11,407 nt of DNA from Sphingomonadales bacterium (GTDB lineage: Bacteria; Pseudomonadota; Alphaproteobacteria; Sphingomonadales; Sphingomonadaceae), in contig JANYCM010000381.1 in assembly GCA_025360285.1 (NCBI GenBank), positions 1 to 11,407 of the forward strand, read 5' to 3'. Positions 6,434-11,407 of this stretch are shown here, piece after piece; within the stretch, counting starts at the first letter, position 1, and the number at the start of each line of letters is the position of its first letter. A program made the position numbers and the translations under genes. Below the pieces are notes generated by a model. That model worked only from the letters and a program-made list of their open reading frames with translations, was not told the origin of the DNA and did not search any database.

Positions 6434-7428
6434 TCGATCTGCTCGTCGATTGCGTTGCAGAGCCCCTCGATGAGCGCCGCGCGGTCAACCCCTGCCCCCA
6501 AGTCGACGCGCAACGTTAGCACCTTGCCGCGGCGGCCCTGCAGTGTCATCGCCGCTTTGCCATTGGCACCGGTGACGAGGACGGACTCGCCACGCGTCCC
6601 GACCCGCGCAATATCAACTGCCATCAGTCGCCGCAAGACAATCGCCGGATCGATCAGCGCCTCACCCGCCGTCACCTTCAGCTGCTGCTCGGCTGCAATG
6701 CGCGCGGCCTCGCGGAGTACGCTGGTCTTGAGCGTGTCATCGTTGCAGCGGGCGGCCAGTTCATAACCCCCGCGGATCGTGATCGTGTTGGGGTCACCAA
6801 ATGCACTGACGACGACGTCTGGCAGCGTCGCCATCGTCAGTAGCTTTGATAGCCAGCCTTTGGACAGCCTCAGCCGCTCGGCCATGCGTGCCTGGACCCC
6901 ACCGTAATGCGCATCGAGCGCCCACTTGTAGTTGCGGGCGCGCTCAAGATCGGACAGATCGGCGCGAGCGCGGTTTTCGAGGTCAGCGAGGCGAAAGGCG
7001 GCTTCGTCATCCAGGTCGGCGACCTGCACGACAAACAGCATGTCGGGATAGTTATTGGCGCGCAGCCAACTCACAGACCAATGCCGCCGCGTGCCGGCGA
7101 GCACCTCAAATTCGATCGCCGGGTCGTCTCGCACGCGACGGACTACAGCCGGAACTTTCTGGCCACCTTCGGCGACGAGGCTGTCAATCAAGTCGCGGCA
7201 GCGGCTCTCGGTCAATTCGCTATAGACCCGGCCGTTGCCCGGCCAAATCCGACAGCGCGCTGGGTCGATACGCAGTTCTGTAACCTGACGGACTTCGCCC
7301 GACGCAACGCGGGCGAGCGCCGATTCGCGTTCGAGCAACGGCGAACGGCGTGCGCGGGCAGGCGAGGGGGCGTCATCGTCCGAGGCGTCGAGCAGCCCAG
7401 CGAGATAGTCGCCCTGCTTACGCGACAT
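6430..7428 (-). CDS. parB: Plasmid partition protein ParB (RepB-like, 332 aa)
   Basis: This is the centromere-binding CTPase of the ParABS segregation system. ATG at 7428 has GAGGAG 7 nt upstream and overlaps the parA 3' end by 11 bp; the 27-codon upstream extension is antisense-like and inside parA. Domains: a flexible N-terminus ('MSRKQGDYLAGLLDAS', the usual place of the ParA-stimulating motif), a ParB core with GTRRH (112-116) and ENRARADLSDLERA (151-164), and a helix-turn-helix at about 178-200 ('RMAERLRLSKGWLSKLLTMA'). A C-terminal dimerisation region follows. The ENRxRxDLSxLERA form and the 332-residue length resemble RepB of repABC replicons. Its stop overlaps the repA start (GTGA). 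The two palindromes at 6376-6429 are its probable binding sites. Confidence 0.92.
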   Translation of the reverse strand: MSRKQGDYLAGLLDASDDDAPSPARARRSPLLERESALARVASGEVRQVTELRIDPARCRIWPGNGRVYSELTESRCRDLIDSLVAEGGQKVPAVVRRVRDDPAIEFEVLAGTRRHWSVSWLRANNYPDMLFVVQVADLDDEAAFRLADLENRARADLSDLERARNYKWALDAHYGGVQARMAERLRLSKGWLSKLLTMATLPDVVVSAFGDPNTITIRGGYELAARCNDDTLKTSVLREAARIAAEQQLKVTAGEALIDPAIVLRRLMAVDIARVGTRGESVLVTGANGKAAMTLQGRRGKVLTLRVDLGAGVDRAALIEGLCNAIDEQIE

Positions 7429-8629
7429 CGGCCAACTCCTCATGGGTGGGCTGGGCGCGGTTCCATCCGCGCCGGACCAACTGCTCGACCTGGCCGAGCG
7501 CTTCTTCAAGATTCTGTTTGCAGCGCTTGTGGGTGCGCGCCGTACCGATTGGTTTGTCGAGCTCGAAGACCGTCATCATGCGAAGTGAGGCATGGCTGAT
7601 TTCAGCCGAGTCGAGCACTGCGACCGGAAGTAATGAGGGGCCGAAGGCTTCCTCCATAATCCGGATCACCATCGACTCGGACGGATTGCTGGTGTCATGG
7701 CGCGCACACAGCAGGCGCACGAATCGATAGTCGACACTGATCCCGGCATGACCGATTTGGCCGAGAACTTGGTCCATCATGCTCAGGAACTGCACTGTCG
7801 AGCAAAAGTCGGGGGTTGTGGCGGCCAGCGGCACGATCAGCGCGTTCGCCGCCTGCATGACCGCGAGGCTGATGGTGCCTAGAGCGGGCGGCGGATCGAG
7901 GATGACGACATCATAGTCTCGCGCCAGGTCAGCAAGCCCCTGTTTTAATTTGCGAAACCGCGCTGCAAGCACGTTGGAGCCATCGCTCCCGGTAGCGGCG
8001 AGTTCATATTCAACGTCGAATAGTTCAAGACAGGATGGGATGAGGTCGACATTTGGCCACGCTGTGCGCTGGACGGCGTAAAGGAGATCCGCCTGTGTCG
8101 GGTCGATAGACAAATAGGGATAGAGCGTCTGGACGCGCTCGACGTCGAAGTGCGGATTGAAGCCGAAAAGCGTCGTAGTTGTTGCCTGGCTGTCGCAATC
8201 GACAACGAGGACGCGGTAACCCTTGATCGCGAGATAATGCGCCAGATGCGTTGTCACCGTCGACTTACCGACGCCGCCTTTGAAATTCTGGACGGCAATG
8301 ATCGCGGGTTCGTCCGTTTCGGCGCGGCGCGGCGAAGCACCGAGCACTTCGCGCATCCGAAGCATGGCGGAAACGTCATAGCCCAGTCGGCGACCGGCCT
8401 CGTCGAACGGCGGAGAGGGGAGCCGGCCGTCTTCCTCAGCCTGACGGATGCGATTTGTCGAGCATCCCAGCATCGTCGCCATTTCGGCGATGCCGAATCG
8501 CAGATGGAGACCCTTGCGGCGTTCTGGTAGGAACGACTGACGGCGCAAGCGTTCAATCATGCGCTCGCCAGCAGCGGCCAATTGACCGACGATCTCGACT
8601 TCGGACCCCGTCGTGACGCTTTTCGCCAT
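7418..8629 (-). CDS. parA: Plasmid partition ATPase ParA (type Ia, 403 aa)
   Basis: The protein has an N-terminal helix-turn-helix region (about 43-95, 'GIAEMATMLGCSTNRIRQAEEDGRL') as in P1 ParA and RepA of repABC plasmids. A deviant Walker A motif KGGVGKS (117-123), Walker A' 'VLVVDCDSQAT' (140-150) and Walker B 'VVILDPPPALG' with D245 follow. Such long ParAs both move the ParB-parS complex over the nucleoid and repress their own operon. ATG at 8629 has a weak GGGG leader. The stop lies inside the parB start region (11-bp overlap), so parA-parB-repA are probably co-transcribed leftward from the 8630-8838 interval. Confidence 0.93.
   Translation of the reverse strand: MAKSVTTGSEVEIVGQLAAAGERMIERLRRQSFLPERRKGLHLRFGIAEMATMLGCSTNRIRQAEEDGRLPSPPFDEAGRRLGYDVSAMLRMREVLGASPRRAETDEPAIIAVQNFKGGVGKSTVTTHLAHYLAIKGYRVLVVDCDSQATTTTLFGFNPHFDVERVQTLYPYLSIDPTQADLLYAVQRTAWPNVDLIPSCLELFDVEYELAATGSDGSNVLAARFRKLKQGLADLARDYDVVILDPPPALGTISLAVMQAANALIVPLAATTPDFCSTVQFLSMMDQVLGQIGHAGISVDYRFVRLLCARHDTSNPSESMVIRIMEEAFGPSLLPVAVLDSAEISHASLRMMTVFELDKPIGTARTHKRCKQNLEEALGQVEQLVRRGWNRAQPTHEELADVA
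7436..7441 (-). promoter_or_regulatory. Ribosome binding site of parB
   Basis: The minus strand reads GAGGAG, 7 nt before ATG at 7428, within the last codons of parA. It fixes the 332-residue ParB start. Confidence 0.75.
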
Positions 8630-8640
8630 TTTGCAGCCCC

Positions 8641-8705
8641 GTTGAACCTGTTGTTCCTATATCAGCACGAAAAGGGTTCAGTTGGCAACTCTGACACGCG
8701 AACCC
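8641..8705 (-). promoter_or_regulatory. Putative parA promoter/operator region
   Basis: On the minus strand TTGCCA (plus 8683-8688) and TGATAT (plus 8659-8664) are 18 bp apart and could be a weak -35/-10 pair. Overlapping them are GAACC-type boxes in alternating orientation (8644-8648, 8674-8679, 8700-8705) and the small inverted repeat AGTTG-g-CAACT (8680-8690). ParA proteins with an N-terminal helix-turn-helix usually bind such operators. The assignment is inference. Confidence 0.4.
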
Positions 8706-8729
8706 ATCAATTCGCACCTGTTTGAGCCT

Positions 8730-8741
8730 CCAAATGTTTGG
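8730..8741. promoter_or_regulatory. Small inverted repeat upstream of the RES/Xre operon
   Basis: CCAAA and TTTGG are separated by 2 bp, about 100 bp before the antitoxin start, within the divergent intergenic region. It could be an operator for the Xre-type antitoxin, which normally autoregulates. Short arms make this tentative. Confidence 0.25.
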
Positions 8742-8826
8742 TGGCGATCACAACTGGCACCCGGCGACCTGGGTCCAAAGACAAGGCGGTTGCATAAGCG
8801 CCCGAATGAGCTACCTTGATACTCAA

Positions 8827-8831
8827 AGGAG
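8827..8831 (+). promoter_or_regulatory. Ribosome binding site of the antitoxin gene
   Basis: AGGAG lies 7 nt before ATG at 8839. It selects this start over an open-frame ATG-like start 39 codons upstream that has no leader. Confidence 0.75.
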
Positions 8832-8838
8832 CAACTCG

Positions 8839-9318
8839 ATGCCGGAACTGACCACACCCCGCACCAAGCCTCAGGTCGAACCTGCACGCTCGTTCGCCTT
8901 CATGGACCTGTTTCACGCGTCGCCGGTCGATCGAGTCGGTGTCATCAAGGCTGGGGTTCCAGCGAGACGGCTCAAGCTGTTCATTCGTGAGCTCGACGTC
9001 GACCAGCAGATCATGTTCGGCGCGCTCAACCTCAAGACTGCGACGGTTAACAAGAAGGCCGCCAAGAACCAGCCTCTTTCGACCGAAGACAGCGAGCGCG
9101 TTGTGGGGCTTGCAAAGCTTGTCGGCCAGCTCGAGGTGATGATCGAAGAATCAGGCGACCCCACCGGTTTCAACGCCACCGAATGGTTGTCCACGTGGCT
9201 GCGCGAACCGCTGCCTTCGCTTGGCGGCACGAAGCCGATCGATCTCCTCGATACGATGGAAGGTCAGGCGATCGTGTCGCGCTCGCTCGCCCAAATTCAG
9301 AGCGGTGCCTTTGCGTGA
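8839..9318 (+). CDS. Xre/MbcA/ParS-type antitoxin (159 aa)
   Basis: This is the antitoxin partner of the RES toxin that follows. Residues about 30-90 form an Xre-like helical DNA-binding region ('DRVGVIKAGVPARRLKLFIREL'). Residues about 88-159 form the toxin-binding DUF2384/MbcA-ParS C-terminal domain, with 'NATEWLSTWLREPLPSLGGTKPIDLLDTMEGQAIV', the characteristic 'W....LGG..P.dLL.t..G' pattern. Length fits the family (about 130-160 aa). The stop overlaps the toxin start as GTGA, the classical coupled antitoxin-toxin order. In this family the antitoxin blocks the toxin active site and represses the operon. Its place beside the divergent par operon suggests plasmid addiction. Confidence 0.9.
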   Translation: MPELTTPRTKPQVEPARSFAFMDLFHASPVDRVGVIKAGVPARRLKLFIRELDVDQQIMFGALNLKTATVNKKAAKNQPLSTEDSERVVGLAKLVGQLEVMIEESGDPTGFNATEWLSTWLREPLPSLGGTKPIDLLDTMEGQAIVSRSLAQIQSGAFA

Positions 9319-9794
9319 GCCAGAGCTTCTGGCGGATTGCGACCGATACGAAGGACTATGAAGCCGACGACATGTCGGGGGCGGGCGCCGAAAAGACCGG
9401 CGGTCGCTGGAATAGGCCCGGCGTACCAATTATCTACAGCGCCAGCTCCCGTGCGCTGGCCTGCCTCGAAACCCTCGTCCATCTCAACGCTGGCGGCCTG
9501 CCGCTCAACCGCTACCTCGTCGAGGTGGCAGTGCCCGACGACATCTGGGCCTCGGCCGAACGCACGACCCAAACATCACTTCCTGTCGGTTGGGATGCCG
9601 AGCCCGCTGGCCGCGTCAGCATCAGCTTTGGCAGCGAATGGGCGAGCAGCAAGCGCTCGGCGGTGCTGGCGGTGCCATCGGTGATCGTGCCGGAGGAATA
9701 TAATCTTCTGATCAATCCAGCGCATCCGGATGCTGCACAGGTGACCGCCAGCAAGGTCAGGAAGTGGCTCTACGATCCGCGCGTTGCCCGCTGA
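9315..9794 (+). CDS. RES-domain toxin, NAD+-degrading (159 aa)
   Basis: The start is GTG at 9315, overlapping the antitoxin stop (GTGA). An upstream open extension to 9183 runs antiphase over the antitoxin and has no family sequence. RES-family marks: 'FWRI' at the N-terminus, GGRWN with R31, Y41 ten residues later, 'CLETLVH' with E52, and 'VPSVIVPEEYNLLINPAHPD' with S122. R31 and Y41 have the same spacing as the active-site Arg45 and Tyr55 that I recall for the Pseudomonas putida RES toxin, and S122 is the likely equivalent of its catalytic serine. Known RES toxins deplete NAD+ and cause growth arrest. All key residues are present, so the toxin appears intact. It converges with the recombinase gene 25 bp downstream. 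Confidence 0.92.
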   Translation: MSQSFWRIATDTKDYEADDMSGAGAEKTGGRWNRPGVPIIYSASSRALACLETLVHLNAGGLPLNRYLVEVAVPDDIWASAERTTQTSLPVGWDAEPAGRVSISFGSEWASSKRSAVLAVPSVIVPEEYNLLINPAHPDAAQVTASKVRKWLYDPRVAR

Positions 9795-9811
9795 GGAACT
9801 ACTCTGAGCGG
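9788..9811. terminator. Weak hairpin between the convergent RES and recombinase genes
   Basis: CCGCT pairs with AGCGG, with a few further inner pairs after one mismatch, spanning the RES stop codon. No T tract follows on either strand. It may slow transcription from the two convergent genes but is a poor terminator candidate. Confidence 0.2.
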
Positions 9812-9819
9812 ACCGGCGG

Positions 9820-11100
9820 CTATTTCCGGACCTTCGCCAGAACCCGGGCTGCCGCATTGACCTTGGGCGCGAGCTTGCGCGCATAGCGCAAAGCCGTCGT
9901 GGTCGACTGCCAGCGCAGCGCCTGGGCGATCGGGCCGACATCCTCGCCGGCGGCAAACAGGTCCTGCGCGAGCCCGACCCGCAGCGAATGAGTCGACAGC
10001 GCGGCGACCGCGGCGTCGAGTTCGGCACCAAACAGATCGACAAGGCCGAGATCGGCGGCTCGGCGCGCCATCGCTCGATAGATCAGATTGACGCCCTGGC
10101 GGGTGAGGGGGCTTGTCCCGATGCTGTAGCGCACCCGCGCCGGCTCTGCCCGCCGCGCTCGCATCCGCGCCCAGTCGATATGGGCATTGGGTGCCAGATC
10201 GGCGACCGAGCGCGCCGGCGCCGCCGTTGTCGAGGCGCGGCGCTCGATGGCGATCCGCCGGAATAGGACGCCGGTGGTTATCCCCGCTGCGCGCAGCCAG
10301 GCGTCGAGGCGCCGCATCGTGTCGGGTGACACCCAGGCATAGGCACCCTGGCCGTCCTGGTCGGTCTTGGCGCGCGGTATGAATAGCAGGCCAGAGCCGT
10401 CGCTGTCGGCCTCGAGGTGCTCGACCGCGACCGCGACCAGTTCCGAGACCCGTAAGCCCGCGTCATAGCCAAGGCTGAGCAGCGCCGCGTCGCGCAACCC
10501 CCGGCAATCCCCCTCGCACCCCGCCAGCATCGCCGAGAATGTCAGTCCTGCGGGCGGCGCCTCGGGCGCGCCGAATCGTAGCCCCAGCGCCTGGCGCTGG
10601 ACGACGCCCGCGCGGCGCTTGAGACCCTTGAGCGCGTGGCGCACGACGATGGCGTTGGTCGGGGTAGGGACCCCGAGCAGGGCATGGGCGCTCGCCAGAG
10701 ACGACAGTCTGCGCGCGACGGTTGCGGGTCGTAGGCCCAGCCCTTCGAGATGCTCGACCCAGGCGACGACTGTCGCTTCGCTCGCCGGCAGCCCGGCCCG
10801 GCCGCTGGCGTCGCAGAATTCAGCATAGCAGGCGAGGTCGCCTGCGATCGCGGCAAGGCTCGCCGGCGCCAGCGCTTCGAGGGCCTTGCGAAAGTTCAGC
10901 TCGATGACGGGAGCGCTGTCGTCGGTGACCAGCGCCCCCAACAGATCAGCCAGACGCTCGGCGACTGGTTGAGCACCATCTTTACTGCGCGAACGGGCGG
11001 GGAGGGCGCCTTCGCCCGGCCGCAGCACCTCGATGACTGTTGCTGCCCGCTGCGGGGCAGGGGGTTTCGCCAGGGCCAACGCGCGGGGTGTCGTAGCCAT
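9820..11100 (-). CDS. Cre-like tyrosine recombinase (426 aa)
   Basis: A phage-integrase-fold site-specific recombinase. The C-terminal catalytic domain shows the full set: R217 and E220 in 'GLRVSEL', K245 in 'PRAKTDQ', H371 and R374 in 'THSLRVGLAQDLFAAG', W397 in 'ALRWQS' and the nucleophile Y406 in 'ALRYAR'. Recalled P1 Cre residues are R173, E176, K201, H289, R292, W315 and Y324; the intervals within each cluster (R-E 3, R-K 28, H-R 3, H-W 26, H-Y 35) are identical. Trp replaces the usual second His, as in Cre. The N-terminal domain (about 60-165, with 'HLEGLGLRPATVARRLSSLASAH' and 'GVPTPTNAIVV') also looks Cre-like. I chose ATG at 11100. GTG at 11136 would start inside the adjacent palindrome and lacks a ribosome site; 11100 itself has only a weak AGAGACC leader. 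Likely role: resolving plasmid dimers at the lox-like site just upstream. Confidence 0.93.
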   Translation of the reverse strand: MATTPRALALAKPPAPQRAATVIEVLRPGEGALPARSRSKDGAQPVAERLADLLGALVTDDSAPVIELNFRKALEALAPASLAAIAGDLACYAEFCDASGRAGLPASEATVVAWVEHLEGLGLRPATVARRLSSLASAHALLGVPTPTNAIVVRHALKGLKRRAGVVQRQALGLRFGAPEAPPAGLTFSAMLAGCEGDCRGLRDAALLSLGYDAGLRVSELVAVAVEHLEADSDGSGLLFIPRAKTDQDGQGAYAWVSPDTMRRLDAWLRAAGITTGVLFRRIAIERRASTTAAPARSVADLAPNAHIDWARMRARRAEPARVRYSIGTSPLTRQGVNLIYRAMARRAADLGLVDLFGAELDAAVAALSTHSLRVGLAQDLFAAGEDVGPIAQALRWQSTTTALRYARKLAPKVNAAARVLAKVRK

Positions 11101-11132
11101 TGTCGGGTCTCTATCGCAAAATTCAGCCAAAT

Positions 11133-11165
11133 GCACTTACCATAAGATTATATTATGGTAAGTGC
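11133..11165. other. Lox-like recombination core site (13-7-13 bp inverted repeat)
   Basis: Left arm GCACTTACCATAA (11133-11145) and right arm TTATGGTAAGTGC (11153-11165) are perfect reverse complements around the asymmetric AT-rich spacer GATTATA. The layout closely resembles loxP (13-8-13) and sits 32 bp before the start of a Cre-like recombinase gene. Two recombinase monomers on the arms with strand exchange in the spacer is the expected mode. A terminator is unlikely because no T tract follows and no gene ends here. Confidence 0.75.
11147..11152 (-). promoter_or_regulatory. Possible -10 element of the recombinase gene inside the lox-like spacer
   Basis: The minus strand reads TATAAT, a perfect -10 hexamer 46 bp before the recombinase ATG. 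No good -35 is visible at 16-18 bp (CTATTT at 17 bp). If real, recombinase bound to the core site would repress its own gene. Confidence 0.35.
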
Positions 11166-11203
11166 CAAAAAATAGCATGTAGCGACAGCCAAGCAGAAAC
11201 GGA

Positions 11204-11315
11204 TTAGCTATGTTTTGGCTGGCGGGCAGTGATAGTCGCCATAGTGTCTAGTATGGGTAGTGCCTCAAAAGTCCATGCTGTGCCTATCTAGTGAAATGCA
11301 CTTAGCTATGTTATG
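11204..11315. repeat. Partial and degenerate copies of the recombination site
   Basis: TTAGCTATGTT occurs at 11204-11214 and 11302-11312. AAATGCACTTA, which contains the outer half of the lox-like left arm, occurs at 11129-11139 and again at 11294-11304. Between them, 11231-11243 and 11252-11264 form an imperfect inverted pair (8 of 13 bp) around an 8-bp spacer, with the same inner CCATA/TATGG as the main site. They may be accessory recombinase sites, remnants of old sites, or promoter/operator elements of the gene at 11344. Apart from these repeats, the roughly 240-bp interval 11101-11343 holds no gene. Confidence 0.5.
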
Positions 11316-11330
11316 AAAAAAGGAGCGCGG

Positions 11331-11338
11331 GGAGGAGG
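11331..11338 (+). promoter_or_regulatory. Strong ribosome binding site of the right-edge gene
   Basis: GGAGGAGG lies 5 nt before ATG at 11344, which supports a real gene start at the window edge. Confidence 0.7.
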
Positions 11339-11343
11339 CGGCT

Positions 11344-11407
11344 ATGGAACTGAATTTGTTTGACAGTTCCGAAGTCGATCACGGCGAGCTCGCCGCCGCC
11401 AGCGCCC
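11344..11407 (+). CDS. Start of an unidentified gene (cut by the window end)
   Basis: Only about 21 codons are visible, beginning 'MELNLFDSSEVDHGELAAASA', with no stop. The strong ribosome site and GC-rich third positions after the first few codons support it as real. The N-terminal peptide is too short to name a family. It is divergent from the recombinase and separated from it by the recombination-site region, whose repeats may overlap its promoter. Confidence 0.6.
   Translation, partial: MELNLFDSSEVDHGELAAASA

Noticed and set aside
9183..9314. 44-codon extension of the RES toxin
   Set aside because: It runs out of frame over the antitoxin gene with no family match; the GTGA overlap at 9315 is the natural start.
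11101..11136. 12-codon extension of the recombinase from GTG at 11136
   Set aside because: The start would lie inside the lox-like arm, has no ribosome site, and would leave the possible -10 only about 11 bp upstream.
11133..11165. Rho-independent terminator
   Set aside because: The hairpin is strong, but no T tract follows on either strand and it lies in front of genes rather than after them.

Overview
The window reads as the maintenance backbone of a large plasmid, or of an integrated plasmid-like element, from a GC-rich alphaproteobacterium. A sphingomonad (Sphingomonas/Sphingobium/Novosphingobium-like) host is my best guess. That rests on overall base composition, on an RPA-superfamily RepA with RepAB-type partition proteins, and on a toprim/HD/large-ParB gene set that I associate with sphingomonad plasmids. 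No database search was possible.

Layout, left to right. (1) 1-432 (+): the C-terminal part of a LysR-type regulator cut by the window edge. (2) 527-4678 (-): four co-oriented genes, read right to left: a small uncharacterised protein, a YfbR-like HD phosphohydrolase, a CHC2 zinc-finger/Toprim primase-like protein (ATGA overlap with the HD gene), and a 684-residue ParB-domain protein. A GC-rich hairpin lies at the end of this operon. (3) about 4800-5203: a gene-free replication origin candidate. It has an AT-rich stretch, five direct iterons of about 22 bp, and a sixth iteron in the opposite orientation just beyond the repA stop. (4) 5204-8629 (-): a coupled parA-parB-repA operon. Two perfect 16-bp palindromes of parS type (GTT-N10-AAC) are embedded in the first 19 codons of repA. 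(5) 8839-9794 (+): a divergent Xre/MbcA-type antitoxin with a RES-domain NAD+-degrading toxin. (6) 9820-11100 (-): a tyrosine recombinase whose catalytic residues have exactly the spacing of P1 Cre. (7) 11101-11343: a recombination-site region. Its core is a perfect 13-7-13 bp lox-like inverted repeat, followed by degenerate partial copies. (8) 11344 to the end (+): the start of another gene.

Taken together the genes form a stability module: replication initiation (RepA and iterons), active segregation (ParA, ParB, parS), post-segregational killing (RES/Xre) and probable dimer resolution (Cre-like recombinase and its lox-like site). The primase-like, HD and large ParB-like genes are a second backbone block whose exact role is not known. 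The most notable points are the apparently complete Cre/lox-like pair, the parS sites hidden inside the repA coding sequence, and the iteron array with one inverted member placed downstream of repA.
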